Below are positions 10,401 through 22,249 of a DNA stretch of 64,000 nucleotides, piece by piece (position 1 is the first letter of the stretch; each line of letters opens with the position of its first letter). Origin of the DNA: Rhodosporidiobolus odoratus (taxonomy: Eukaryota; Basidiomycota; Microbotryomycetes; Sporidiobolales; Sporidiobolaceae); the NCBI GenBank assembly GCA_034387635.1, contig JAOANU010000020.1:124001-188000 (forward strand), written 5' to 3'. Position numbers and translations under genes: made by a program. A model generated the notes under the pieces. The model was given only the letters and a program-made list of their open reading frames with translations. It was not told where the DNA came from and did no database searches.

Positions 10401-13400
10401 CGACATAGCCGCTCCTGCAGCCCCTCCTCCACCTCTCCTCGCAAACTCCCCTTCCACCGTCCCAGGCAACGGCGGTTCCGGTATCCTCGGTCCCCACATC
10501 CCGTCCGCCCTCCCATTCCCACCTCCACCCACACCTTCACTCTCCTCCTGTACCACCCTCCTAACCACCTCACCCAACGGACTCTCAAGCATCAATTCCA
10601 AAACATAATCCGTCACTTCTCTCGCCAACTCTGCCACTTGAATTTGAGGATCCGTCGTGAGTTGAAAAAGGGTTTGGTACATGCATCGGAACATGGTAGC
10701 TTGGAAAGCTGGATTCGAAGGACCTTCATTCGATTCGGCGGCGGCGTTGAGACTGGCGGCGATGGCGGCGATTCGTTCTTCCAACCCTCGAGCGGCTTCT
10801 TCCTCCCCTTCCGCTCCTCCCGCTCCCGCTCCTCCCGCTCCAGCCCTAGCCCGCTCGACCACGCTCCGATAAGCGGCGACGACAAACTGCCCCTGATGTT
10901 CGTTGACGATACTCGAGAGGAGCACAATCAATTCCCTCCGGACCGGAGGACTCCCATCCGAACTGCTTTTGAGAGTAGCCATGGCCACTCCCAATTCCAC
11001 ATCCGTCTGTTCGCCACTGGTCAACCCACTCGCCTGTCCCGAACACGCAATACTCCTCCCAAACCTCTTTGTCGGATTACTGCTCCCCGTCGTCCCGAGT
11101 AGGGTACCCAGGGCATACATGACGGCGGTTCGAACTTCTGGAATTTGATCCGTCACGAGGAGGTTGCAAAAGACTTCGTGAACTCGAGCTCGAACGCCCA
11201 TGCCTTTGGCTTCTTCGAAATCGTCCCACATCATGGCGATGCACAGGACGGACCACTGTCGAAGGAGTGGGTCTTCGTCGCGGAGGTGAACGAGGCAGGA
11301 TTCAAAGACGTTGACGCGGAGACAAGCGGCTTGACCGGGTTTATAGTCTCGACAACAGACGGCGAGGATGAAGGCGCACATGGCTCGATGTTCGGAAACG
11401 TTGGGGAGGGGGAGTTGATTGGTCGACGAGGGATGGAGGATCGAGACGAAGTAGGTGTAAGGGGCTTGATCGATTGATCGACCTCCAGCTGCAGTCGTGG
11501 CGGAAGAGGGATAGGCCTGCTTGAGAAGGTCTTCCTTGCAATTTTCGTAGACGGCGAGAATTCGAGCCCAGATGTAGATGAGGACGGGTTTGAGATCGAC
11601 TGCAGGGGCTTGCAGGAGTCGAAGGACGTAGGCGAAGATACCGATTGAGAGAGCGACGTTGACGGCCCAGGGACCGAGATCGAGAAAGTTGCAGAGGAGG
11701 ATGAGGGCTTTGAGGCGATGGGCTTGGGAGAGGAGGACCTGAAGGACGACGGGGAGTTGTTCGGGTTGACGGCGTTTCGCCACTTGGCCTTGTTCGAGCC
11801 AGATCTCGAAGGCGGTGAGTTGTTCGGCGAAGAAGGTCGAGTGGATGTAGGGGAGGGGAGGGGGAGGGGGAAGAGGCGGAGGGGGCTGATCGGGCAGGGA
11901 AGGCGGTTGCGGAGGGAGAGAGTCGAGCCATCGCTGCTCGTGCTCGAGGAGAGTAGGAAGCTGAGCGAGGCACATGTCGACGGCCAGATCCCAACTGTCC
12001 CAGAGAGGGTGGTTGTGCGTCTGCGGGAGAGCCGGAACCGATACCGGGGTGCACTCGTAGAAACGCATGATCCGCTCGGCGAGCAGGAACCCTCGGAAGA
12101 GGGCGGCCACGACGAGGTCATGACGGAAGAGCTTCTGGAAGAGGTCACGGGGGAGGGTATTCCACGCGATGGTGTCCGTCACCGCAGTGAAGATCCACAT
12201 GAGCTCTCCCAGCGGCGTCCGACGGTCATTGAGCTTTCCCGGGATTTTGAGGAGCATGTCGAGATCGAGGTTGGTTTTGAGCGGGTTGCGAAGAAGGAAG
12301 AAGCGAAGGGCGATTTCGATGGGAGAGGTAAGGCAGCAGGTGAAGAGATCGGCAGGGAGATCCGGATTCATGGGTAGGGATTCGTGAGCGAGGCAGGCGC
12401 CGAGCTGGATCGTGTCGCGGAAGGGAACGTTCGGGATCTTGACTTCGGGCTGTTGAGGAGATTGACCGTCGACACCGCTGGTCGGAGTCGACCCCCCAGA
12501 CGCCGCCTTGGCCTGAGCCTGCGCCGTCGCCTCCTTCGCCAAATCCGCATCCCTCTTCGCACTGAACTCCTGCACCTTGGCGACGATGTTGCCCGCCGCC
12601 GAACAATCCCAGACATAAATCGCCGGACTACCCACCCAAGCAATGATCTCGGCCAACGAAACCGGAATGTACTGCGTGTACTGCCGATTGAACAACCACA
12701 ACTCTCCCGAAGGAGTCGGTTTCGGTACCCCATGCCCGTTGTAATAGAACAGTACCCTCTCATTCTTGGCCGTCTTCCTCGCGCCCGTACAAAACTTCTT
12801 GGCGTCCTCGATGGGCGGATCCAGATACTGCTTGTACCGAGTCTTGGGCGTCGCCGCGAGGTTCTCAAACTGCTGTTGCAGGTTCTTACCGATCCGTTCC
12901 ATCGCCTTGTCCTTGGCCAAGGCGTACGGATCGACCCAGCATTCGAGTTTGGCGCAAGGGTCCGTCTTGATCACATCGGGGGGGTCGTAGCCGATTCGAA
13001 GACAGACGACGAGACAGGCCGAGGCGGTACGGATTCGGTCCCGGTTGCGCCAGTCGATTTTTTGGGAAGCCGGGTCGGACGAAGGGGGTTTGGGGAGGCC
13101 GACGCGTTCGTGTCGAGTGTCGGTCCAGTAGAGGAAGTAGTTTTTTTCGAGAGCCTGCGAGACGAGAGGGGGGGGGAAGGGGGGGTAACTGTCAGCTAGG
13201 GAGGGAAATCAGGGAGGAAGGAGAGAGAGAGAGAAAAGGGCGGCGAACGCGGAGGTATTCTTCACTAGCGTAAGCTTCGGCGAAGCCGTGTCGCATGTTC
13301 TGTGTGGCTTCAAGTATCAGCAAGCCACCATTGGTTACTAGACCAGAGAGGGAAAGAAATCAACGTACGGGATCTGTCCCCTCTGGTTCCCCCCACCCTT

Positions 13401-13611
13401 CGTGACCGATTCCTGCATATCCCGAGTAGACGAGTTGGGAGCTGCCCAACTCTGTTCCGGATTCGCCTTCGGGGTAGTCGTCGTCGTCGTCGTCGTCTTC
13501 TTGAGACGAGGAGGAGAGCGAGTCGGAGTCAGCGGTTGAGGGTGGGTGGTGGTTGTGAATGTGAGAGGGCGGGGGAGGTTGATGGTGGTGTGGGTCGGGA
13601 AGGCGGGGCAT
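7472..13611 (-). CDS. KOG1: TORC1 scaffold subunit KOG1/Raptor
   Basis: Binds TOR kinase and recruits its substrates in TOR complex 1. First exons: 13369-13611, 13249-13299, 9681-13154 (3,474 nt, in frame throughout), then smaller exons from 9586 down; the last is 7472-7519, ending VSTTLSFSAFQQQQQ. Seen in order: an acidic low-complexity N-terminus (SSSSQEDDDDDDDYPEGE); RHGFAEAYASEEYL; the Raptor N-terminal caspase-like domain with FYYNGHGVPKPT and YVWDCSAAG; HEAT-type helices; a long Ser/Pro/Gly linker; and C-terminal WD40 blades (VKFIRIWDATKEMVLQ, LVAGFGDGGVRVYDRR, MAFHPHHMVLGCASNDG). The domain order is complete for the family. Transcribed away from ATG12, with about 370 bp between the two starts. 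Confidence 0.92.
7595..7630. repeat. Three tandem copies of a 12-mer in a KOG1 intron
   Basis: GGCGAGAAGAAA, GGCGAGAAGGAA, GGCGAGAAGAAA in direct succession, inside the last intron of KOG1 (7520-7675). One transition in the middle copy. Confidence 0.85.
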
Positions 13612-13985
13612 CTGGGTAGGGTCAACAAAGTGAGCAGGCCCGCGAGTTTGCAGAACAGGTGTGAGTGTGCTTACGATTGCCCAGTGACTAGTCGTGTGTG
13701 TGCCCTATGCGAGTCGTCTGAGAGGCCCGATGGGGATGGAGTGAGAAAAGCGGGGGGAAGCGTTGCAGTTGGCTGTTCCAGGCGAGGCGGGCCAGTATGC
13801 GAACCTCGGGTGGTCTAGAGTGGGCAGACCAGCAGACTAGCCCAGTACGTGATAAGCGAGATCGAGTGGGATGGGAATCGGATGGGTGTCTCTACCACAG
13901 CACTGCACGTTGTATCGCTTGCTTACTGGCCTGGCTAGATCTAGCTACACTACTCGGACAGCTTCAGCTCCTGCTGCCGGGCCCA
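13612..13985. promoter_or_regulatory. Divergent promoter region KOG1/ATG12
   Basis: 374 bp between the KOG1 start (minus) and the ATG12 start (plus). Two genes of the nutrient-signalling and autophagy axis face away from a common region. No specific binding site can be named from sequence alone. Confidence 0.45.
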
Positions 13986-14794
13986 ATGTCAACCCAATCC
14001 CCCTACTCGTCCCCCGCCCTTTCCACCACTTCAACCTTTCACTCGTCCTCAACTGCAACCGCCAACACCTTGTCAGCACCACGAGAAGCACTCCAACCTT
14101 ATCAAACCGCCGACCCATCCGTAAAAGGTACCCGCCCCCCCCCCCCCCCCCCCCCCCCCGTCCTCGTTCACTCTTTCCTGCCTGCTCCCGCTCACTGACC
14201 CCCCCCACTTTCGGTTCACTCATCGCAGTCGTCGTCCGCTTCAAGGCCACGGGTAACGCACCCATCCTCAAACAAACAGTCTACAAACTCGCTGGCAGTC
14301 ACAAGTTTGAACGTGTCATCGCCTTCCTGAGAAAAGAACTGGGGTCGAAACCCAGTGAAGCCTTGGTATGTTGGTTTCTCTCCACGTCCTCGTCTGATGG
14401 CCCGTGTCCTCACGCTCGAGGCCCTCGTGACGAGTGCCGCAAATTGCTCCAGGGCTCTACTGTTCAAGAGCAATCCGCCAAGTGTCGAGACTGACTGTCC
14501 TCGTCTTTTCACCTCCTTCCTCTCTCACGCTGCAGTTCCTCTACATCAACTCGTCCTTCTCTCCCGCCCCAGACGATACGGTCGCCAACCTCACAAAGTG
14601 CTTCGGGGGCACAGACGGGGTCTTGACAGTACACTACAGGTGCGCTCGCGCTTTTTTCTTTTTTCTTTTTTCAGTTGCCCCGCTCGGGTCTGCGCTCCTT
14701 GATCTTCAGTCGGAGGCGTGGGTAGCGCTTGGTGCACACTGATCAGACCCTGACGACTCGCGGTTGTTACAGCTCGACTCAAGCTTGGGGCTGA
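13986..14794 (+). CDS. ATG12: Ubiquitin-like autophagy protein ATG12
   Basis: Four exons, 13986-14127, 14229-14365, 14536-14639 and 14773-14794, giving 134 aa. After a Ser/Thr-rich N-terminal extension comes the ubiquitin-like fold: VVVRFKATGNAPILKQTVYK, LAGSHKFERVIAFLRKEL, FLYINSSFSPAPDDTVANL, then CFGGTDGVLTVHYSSTQAWG. The chain ends on the exposed glycine used for conjugation to ATG5, as in the family, with no processing peptide. It acts in the ATG12-ATG5-ATG16 ligase that lipidates ATG8. All splice phases agree. Intron 1 carries a 25-base poly-C run just after the donor. Confidence 0.95.
14134..14158 (+). repeat. Poly-C run of about 25 bases in ATG12 intron 1
   Basis: Uninterrupted C run starting about ten bases after the donor GTACCC at 14128. 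The exact length is uncertain because such runs are prone to sequencing error. Confidence 0.85.
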
Positions 14795-15568
14795 ATGTGC
14801 CCATCCTGGTCTCTCTTCCTGTCGTCGGCCGCCTTGGATACCTTCTCGTGCATCATCATACCCTCAGCTCCGTCCCTGACAATACCCACCCACCGTATCC
14901 CTACTATTGTCTTGCAACGCTTTCGTGCTCTTCACTGATGTATGGCCATGGACAGCAACCCGCAGTGACGGAAAGGCGCTTTCCGCTAGATATCACGGCC
15001 TTCTCACGTCCGACACTGGAGTAACCGTTCACTCTTACTACCTACAAGAGAAATGTGCAGCTATGTCAAGGTCGTAGACCTGCTCCTGATTGAATTTGAT
15101 TCTCATGGTTGTCCTGTACGCTCGCTTTCTGGTCCTTGTCCCCCTTTCGACCTCGCCCCTCTTCGGCCTGCATAGCGATCTTGCGCGCGGCCTTGCCCCA
15201 GCTTGCCCACACAAAGTCCAAGCTTGGCGAGCCACGAGTGGGCAGCGACAGGTTCGTCGTCCCTTTTTTTCTTTCTTTTTTCTCTCACAACGGTTTCCAG
15301 GCGCGTCGTGCCCACTGTATAAGCCGAAGCTTCTTGTAGGTATACTGGCGTGGAAAGGAACCAGACAGATGACAGACCCCGCACGCATCGCATGGCAGGC
15401 CCACACACGAATGCGGGTTCGAACGTGATAATAGCGCTTGCAACTCGCTCTTCTTCTTCTTCTCCTTCTTCTTCTTCTCCCCTCCGATTGTCCGTTCCAT
15501 TCTCAAGTTGAGGTGCGCAAGCTCGGTATGCAGACTATAAACATTCGACCTCGATTCCACCAAGTCCA
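14795..15568. other. Convergent intergenic region
   Basis: 774 bp between the ends of ATG12 (plus) and the PPPDE gene (minus). Holds an imperfect TTC microsatellite at about 15449-15480 and T-rich tracts near 15263-15282. No gene recognised. Confidence 0.5.
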
Positions 15569-17915
15569 TCACTCTACGCCAACCCTCCCTATCACAAGCT
15601 TCTCCACGTCCCTCAGCACGCCCAAGACCCCCTCCTTCTCCTTGGCATCCACCGCTCTCTCCTTGACCGTTTCTCGTCGTCGTTCAAGAACTTTTCTCGT
15701 CTCGAGGACTTCGAGGAGGGCGTTGATTTCGTTCAAGTAGGGGGATTGGTAGAGGAGAAGGCCGAGGGTAGCGGTGAGGCGGTGAACTGGCAGAACAAGA
15801 ACCGACAGCAAACGAGTGAGAGAGCAACGACAAGTCAGTCCACGAGATGGGAAAAACCAGGTTGGGTTCAGAGTCAACGCACCAACTTCAACACTCTCCG
15901 TCTCTTTGCCCAAAGCCTCAACAAGGGCACTAGCAACCTCCGCCTCCCATTCCTCCCCACCTCCCTCCTCCACCTCACTCTTCAACCCCAGGGCATGCTC
16001 CCTTTCTCCCCTACTTTCCACCCCTGAACCCGCCTCGTCCTGTCCGACTCTAGCCGCAAAAACCCTAGCCACCACACTCCACCCCAACCCCGCCCCGGCA
16101 GCTCTTAATCTCTCATCGTCGGGATCGAGCAAAGCCCGAACGATCAACCTCGTGACGTTCGGTAACGTGTCGGGTGCCAAACCTCGTGCGGTCAGAGTCG
16201 GTGAGACGAGCGCGTTCGAGATGGTTCGAAGGGCCGTGACGAGGTAGGAACGGTTTGGTCCGTCGAGGTCGAGATCGCTGGCGAGGTGAGCGATCAGGCG
16301 GGGGAGGAAGGTTAGGAAAGAGGGGTGGGAGGACAGACGGAGAGAGTCACGAGCGAGGGAGAGGCGGATGAGGTCTAGGATGGGGAACTTGGAGGATCCG
16401 GCGGAAGGGGGGAGGGATTGAAGCGCGGTAAGAGTTGCGGAGAGCCAGGAGTCGAGAAGGTCGGAGGGGAGAGGTGAAGTGGGAGCGGGAGCAGGGGGTG
16501 CGGGGAGCGAGGAGAGGTAGGATGGGACGCGGGTGGTGAGAACTTCGACGGTGACCGCGTCGCAGGAGGAAGTGGAAAGAGCGGAGGAAAGCTTGGCGGT
16601 GAGAGACTCAAGGGGAGGGAAGGTGGTAAAGGTGATCGGGGCCAGGTTACGCGAAAGCTTCTGCAGCGCGGGGAGGTCCAACTTCGAGTGAGGGTGGGGC
16701 GGGTACGCCTCCATTTCCAGCAGCTGCACCTGAGTCTCCAACTCCCGCTTGTCCGCCCCTTTGCACTCGCCCACCTTGTTCCCCTTTCCGAAGAAGACGA
16801 AAGTGGGAGTAGCCTGAACCGGCCCGCCAAACTCGCTACTCTGCGCAATCGCCGCACCCTCACCGACTCCCATCTCGACCAGGACAAACTCGATGCGTTG
16901 TTTTCCCCCTCCGTGCTTGCGCGCCAGATCCTCGAAGAAGGGCTTGATTGCGGTGCAAGGTGGGCAAGTAGGCGAGGTGTACATGACAGCGACGGCGGAG
17001 GAAGACGCGAGAGTCGAACGGAGAGAAGCAGAAGAAGTGCAAATCTGGAGGTTGCTCGAGATGCTTTGTGCAGCGGGCTCGTCGCGAGGCGCTGCAGCCG
17101 GGGTGGTCGTACCAGTAGCGGACGCCGAAGCAGGAGGTGTGAGGCCGAGCGACGGAAGAAGGTTGATGGCATCTCCAGCGGTTTGACGGTTCGCGCCCAC
17201 GAACATTTGCTCGATCATGGGTCGCATCGACTGTCCGAACGGAGTAGAGACAAGCTCCATCGCTTGATTTCGGATGTCGGCCGGGATGGACTGGCCGTTC
17301 AGGAAGCCGAGGACGTCGTTGGTGAAGAAGTTGCAGTTGAACTCGAGAAGGTGATAGGCTTCGGCGGTGTAGGTCTGCTGCAACCCAGAAATGTACTCGA
17401 GGACAGTCTGCTTGTCGAGCTGGGTTGTGCCGACATTGATGCGCTTCTTGGGGTTGCCGTGCTGTTGAAAGCAAAAGTGAGCAAGTTGTCGGAGGAAAAA
17501 TACATTGAGGGGCTCACATGCGTAGAACCAGGCTTGACCACCGAGATACCCTGGCCGTAGAAGATCTCCATGTCGTACAGCACGAGTGAAGTGTGCCTAA
17601 AGACAGGCGTGAGCAAATGGGTTATGCCGGGGACAACAAATGAAGAAAAGCGCTAAGGTCAGTTTCGTTGCAACTGATCCTGCATCTGGCCTAGGCGCCG
17701 TTTGTGGCCATTTATTGATATCTCTCGCTGTCCCACGGATGGCTGGCAATCTTGGTTGTGCCAGTCGCGACAGTCTCCCCGCCTTTGACAGCAATAAAGG
17801 GAACACAAGCTTACCAGATCCCCTCGAGCGGTCTGCCAATGAGCATGGGTCCATACATACTAGCCATGCCATTTGACAAGTCGTAAGCCCATAGCTGAAC
17901 AGGTTCTGGTGACAT
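15569..17915 (-). CDS. PPPDE peptidase - thioredoxin - PUL domain protein
   Basis: Four exons, 17815-17915, 17518-17596, 15883-17461 and 15569-15786, giving 658 aa. Residues 1 to about 140 form a PPPDE/DeSI isopeptidase domain. The presumed catalytic His is residue 35 (WHTSLVLYD) and Cys is residue 103 (LEFNCNFFTND), close to the positions in DeSI-1. A thioredoxin domain follows with active site CPPC at residues 226-229 (MYTSPTCPPCTAIKPFF). The rest is helical and leucine-rich and ends like a PUL domain, a known Cdc48/p97-binding module. The inferred role is deSUMOylation or deubiquitination linked to Cdc48 and redox. Both active sites look intact. Confidence 0.85.
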
Positions 17916-18504
17916 GTCGATGAAGGTGTCGAAGCGTGCGCGGCTGGAAGTGAACTGGCCGGAGTCAAGTATAGATCGAGGGGCTCGAGTGGTGTATAGG
18001 CTTCTGAGCAAGAACTGGTAGCTCTGTTGAGCGAGGGTAAGCAAGGTGACGAGAGTTGAGAGTGAGAGTGAGAGGAGAAGAGGAGAGAGAGCGAGAGAAG
18101 CGGAAAGAACCCGACAGCATGCCAAAGCTAACGCGGCCCACGCGGCAGGTCAGAACGACTGCACAGCCCTACATCAGGTACTCAAAGCCCTGTACAGCTC
18201 ATCAAAACCCCGCCTAGATCAAGTCGACGAGCGCAACAACCGAGGAAAATAGGAAATGCTCAGTCCAAACTCGCAAACTCGCTTTCGCGACACATCCGCA
18301 CAAGGTTGCTGGAGCCAGAGAAGAGAATCTGCTATGCACTCCAACAAAGGGTCTGCCCGGGTCCGCCACTCTAGTACAGGTATGCCCGTGCAACCCTAAA
18401 TTACGAGCACTCCCTCGACCTCCTTCTCAACCTTCCCATTCACAAACTCCCACCCCCCCCGGCATCCCTCCCGGACCACCTCCACTGCTGAAACCGCAGG
18501 CCTC
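17916..18504. other. Intergenic: PPPDE gene promoter and 3' end of next gene
   Basis: Upstream of the PPPDE gene start and downstream of the reductase-like gene stop, both on the minus strand. GA/CT-rich near 18045-18105. The PPPDE frame stays open upstream to 18125, so a longer N-terminus is formally possible. No other gene seen. Confidence 0.45.
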
Positions 18505-20360
18505 TCAACCTCCCCCCTCCCTATCCCGTTCCCCTCGTATCCGTTCCCCCCTCTGCCCATGCGCCCTCTCTTCGTTGTCCCGTCTCAGTTCAGCATGGTT
18601 CCGGGCTCGGTCGTGAGCTCGTTGTTGAGGATTCGATGATGCCGAAGCGGAAGAAGGGGGTGGTGACGATCGGGAGGGTGAGGAAGACCGGGGGGAGGAA
18701 CGGGAAGGGGAAGGGGAAGGGGAAGACGAAGAAGCGGAGGAGCGAGACGGTTGGCTTGATGATGTTGAAGGTGAGGAAGAAGGCGAAGGGGAAGCCGATC
18801 GACCTCGTCTCTGACTGGCCCACATCCGATCCACGGCCCCGACCCGGCCCATCTCCTCCTTCAACAGCACCAACTCCCCCAAAGCCTTGACCGTCGTCGT
18901 CTGAATCCCATACCTCCTTCCCAGAGCGACCACGTACCCATTGATGTACTCTATCTCTGTTCTAGAAGGGAGGGAGGGGGCGTTGTCTGATAGAGAGAAG
19001 GTGTGGGGGTTTTGGAGAGGGAGGAGGTCGGAGAGGGTGGACGAGATGTTGGAGGAGGTTTTGAAGAGGACTCGTTGGGTGTAGTCGAGGAGGGAGTAGG
19101 GAGAGAGAGGGTGTGAAGAAGGGAGGGGTGGAGGTGGAGGATGTGAAGAGAAGGACAGAGAGGAAAGATCGGCGGAGAGGTCATCGTCGTCGTCGGCAGA
19201 GGATGAAGAGGAGGTTTCGGGTGGAGGTGGAGGTGCCCAAGTCCCTTCTTCCCGTGCCAAATGCGCCGCAAATACCAAATTGCACTCTTGACACACAGTC
19301 TCGATGACTCGCTTGGCCTTTTGCGATCCCACGAACGCGCCGTTGTTGACTCCAATGAGAGCAGTGAGGGAGTTAACCGAGGCATTGACGGCGAGCTTTT
19401 GCAGCTGGGCGATCTGCAGAGTCGGCAAGGGTAGCCACGACGGTGCGAGCTCGTTGAGAGAGAGGAGGGAGGAGAGAGTCGTGTGTAGGGAAGCGGTCGA
19501 GGGGGTATATGGAAGGTGGTCGAGAGTGGGCTGGACGAGAGAGCGGGGATTGAGCAAAGGATTGCTGGCGGGTGATTCCCACCGTGGATTGGGATAGGAA
19601 GAGATGGTGGAGAGGACCGCTCGGTTCGGCACCACACCAAATTTGACATCCCCCATTCCAGCATGCACAAAGTGAGCCCCACCTTTCCGCCATGCGCCAT
19701 GCGTTGTCGTAGCGCAGACAAAACTCGGTCGTCCACCCATCGACCCCCATCTGCCTCGGCCTCCAGTTCCTCCAGCCGCTTCATCCTGCGCTTCAATCTC
19801 GTCTGACCGATCTTCTGGCCAGTACTTGGCCAACAATCCTTCGAGCACTCCCATCCCGTTCTGGCACAAGACAATCGTGCTTCGACTGGACAAGCGCGGA
19901 AGGAGTTGTCGCAGGGCGGGGAGAGTCTGCGGCGCTTTCGTCGTGACAACGAGGGTTTCGATCGGGTCGTTTCGGTTCCACAGTCGAGGATCGATTCGAG
20001 GAGAGGGTCGAGAGGAAGAGCCGCCCGAGAGGGATGCAGTGTCGAAGGAGTCGGCGGGAGAGCGGGTGAGTTCCAGCTCGAGGTTGGAGACTCGTCGAGC
20101 GATTCCGTCGCGCTCGACGGTGAGTGAGCCGTAGGGAGTGGCGGACGCGGAGTCGGCTGGGGGGCGGGGGGAGGAAGCATCGAGAAGTTGGTTGGCGAGG
20201 TCCTTTCTTCGTAGGATCAGGCGAACTTGGGTGGAAGGGAGAGAGGCGAGATTGGTCGCAAAGAGGGAGCCGATGGAACCGACTGGGGGAGCAACTAGAT
20301 CAGCCAGCGCCGTTGAGAGGGTCGGAGGAGGTGCTGACCACCTAGGCAATGGAAGCGCAT
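18505..20360 (-). CDS. Ketopantoate reductase (PanE/ApbA)-like protein
   Basis: Two exons: a short first one from 20360 encoding MRFHCL, an intron at about 20284-20341, then a long exon to 18505; about 620 aa. Joining gives MRFHCLVGSIGSLFATNLAS, an N-terminal Rossmann dinucleotide-binding strand in the G.IGS..A form of the PanE/ApbA family. Further family signatures are LVVTTKAPQTLPAL, IVLCQNGMGVLEGL, CATTTHGAWRKGG and, in the C-terminal helical domain, KLAVNASVNSLTALIGVNNG. 2-Dehydropantoate 2-reductase makes pantoate for coenzyme A; the specificity of this member is inferred. The last about 100 residues are a Ser/Pro/Arg low-complexity tail absent from bacterial PanE. The short first exon and GTGGTC donor are the weakest point. 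Confidence 0.8.
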
Positions 20361-20787
20361 GTCCTGCTGGTTGACCCGAGGCTGTTACCGCTCAGCAAGG
20401 CTCATACACGGTAAAGACTGGAAGGGCGAGATCGACAAGGTTGGAAGGAATGCCGCTTCGTCAACGTCTAGTGATGTGTAGCTGCTACGCGAGGGCGAGC
20501 TGGTCGGGTGTCCTGTCGAGTCCGTCGGGTGTTATTTGCGGATTCAAGGAAGTTGGCGAAAGGTTGAAGATCGACGACGAAAGCCACCCAGCGTATGCGA
20601 CTTGGTCCAGCGCGGTGAGTCTCGCCGTGTAGTGTGCAAGGCGTAGCTGTGGCTGTTCAACAGGCTGTCTAGAGACGGAGTGTGAGCCAATCCATCTCGG
20701 TCAGTAGTTGCTCCTTCTCATCAATCTCGCACTCTACTCCTTCTCTGCCCTGGTAAACAGTTCAACAAGGTTATCTTGCTGCCTACA
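20361..20787. promoter_or_regulatory. Divergent promoter region
   Basis: 427 bp between the starts of the reductase-like gene (minus) and the two-RRM gene (plus). No coding signal or named site. Confidence 0.4.
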
Positions 20788-22069
20788 ATGGCAGAAGTCG
20801 CCCCTGCTCCTTCCGCGTCCGACGCTGGTCCTTCCAACCCTTCCCCTCCTCCTCCCGCCGATCCACAACAACCACCTCACTCAAATGGGGACACGCAGAT
20901 GGCAGACGGTACTCAAGAGAAGCAGGATGACAAAGACAAGGAGCAACTCCCAGAAGGTGCTAGCGAAGTTGTCTACGTCAATAACCTCAACGAGAAGATC
21001 AAGTTGCCAAGTCCGTCCACTCCCTTCATCTGTCTGTGCCGGTCCAAGTGGTACTGACTCTGGAAGGCGACGCGCAGTCATGAAGCAGTCGCTCAAGGTC
21101 TTGTTCCGCGAGTACGGATCCGTGTTGGGAGTAACGGCCCACCGCAACATTCGCATGAGGGGACAGGCTTTCATTACCCTCGACTCGAAGGAGGCCGCCG
21201 CCAAGGCCGTTAGCGAGGTGCAAAAGTTCCCGTTGTATGGCAAGCCTATGGTGCGCTCCGTTCCTGGGCAATCCTTGTTTGTCGGCCGTACTGATCGCGA
21301 TTTCTTCTGTTCGGCACGCAGCAACTCACGTTCGCACGGACAGAATCGGATGCACTGGTCAAGAAGCGGCATCCGGAAGATATGGACACTCACAAGGCGG
21401 AACGATTGGAGCGAAAGAGTACGTCGCTCTCCCCACTTGATCCCCTTTGAGCGCCTCATCCAACGACTCTTCCCCTATCCTTCCGCGCGCGCAGAGCTGT
21501 CCCGCAAGAACAACCCCCTCCGACGAAAAGTCATTGCGCAAAAAGAAGCTCAAAAGAAAGGTCCGTCTCTCCCTCCCCTTCTTCCTTCTTCCTCGACTCC
21601 TCCCTGACCTGCCCTTGTTTGCCCCCCACCACAGCCGCCGAAACCGGTCTCCCCGCCACCTCCCTCGCCGCCACTTTCGCCCCTCGCCGTATCGTCCAAA
21701 TGCCCGACGAATACCTCCCTCCGAACAAGATTCTCTTTGTGCAAAACTTGCCGGACGATACTACCAAGGAAGGGTTGGAAGCTCTGTTCAGGCCGTACGT
21801 TTCCCCTGCGCTATTCTCCATCCCACTGTCACCGTCACTGTCACTGATCCTGATCCTGAGGAATCGCCCGCACGCCGAACAGTTACCCCAACCTCCTCGA
21901 AGTCCGTACCATTCCCGGACGAAAAAACATTGCCTTTATCGAATTCACCGACGATCATTCTTCCGGGACGGCGAGGGACGCGTTGCACAACACCAAGTTT
22001 AGTGGAACGTTGGGTGCGGGCGCCGAGGAGGGGTTGAAGATCAAGGTCACATTTGCTAAGAGGGGTTGA
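20788..22069 (+). CDS. U1A/U2B''-type snRNP protein with two RRMs
   Basis: Six exons, 20788-21010, 21078-21250, 21322-21418, 21495-21560, 21635-21794 and 21883-22069, giving 301 aa; all phases agree. RRM1 has RNP2 VVYVNNLNEKIK and RNP1 MRGQAFITL, the arrangement of U1 snRNP A and U2 snRNP B''. A lysine-rich linker (KKLSRKNNPLRRK) follows, then RRM2 with ILFVQNLPDDTTKEGLEAL and GRKNIAFIEFTDD. Binds U1 or U2 snRNA stem-loops in the spliceosome. Many fungi and flies have one protein serving both roles, so I do not choose. An N-terminal Pro/Ser-rich extension of about 55 residues precedes RRM1. Confidence 0.92.
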
Positions 22070-22249
22070 GGGGGGCGCTTATGTATTTCTCTCGCTGTGT
22101 GTGAAGTACTAGCTACCGTTGTATACTCTAGTTCGCTCTATTCCGGGACAAGCTGAAAGATGACCAACGTCAAATGACCCCCAGAATGAATGGGAAATAC
22201 AGCCGCCCGGCTCTCGACAGACCCCTACTCCTCGTCCCAGAAAAAAAAG

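Noticed and set aside
11231..12148. Long minus and plus frames overlapping KOG1 (for example 305 aa minus at 11231-12148, 219 aa plus at 11718-12377)
   Set aside because: They are alternate-frame shadows of the in-frame KOG1 exon 9681-13154 in GC-rich sequence and have Ser/Arg/Pro-biased composition.
18951..20180. 409-aa minus-strand frame inside the reductase-like gene
   Set aside because: Overlaps the PanE-like exon in another frame and is low-complexity Ser/Pro/Leu without domains.
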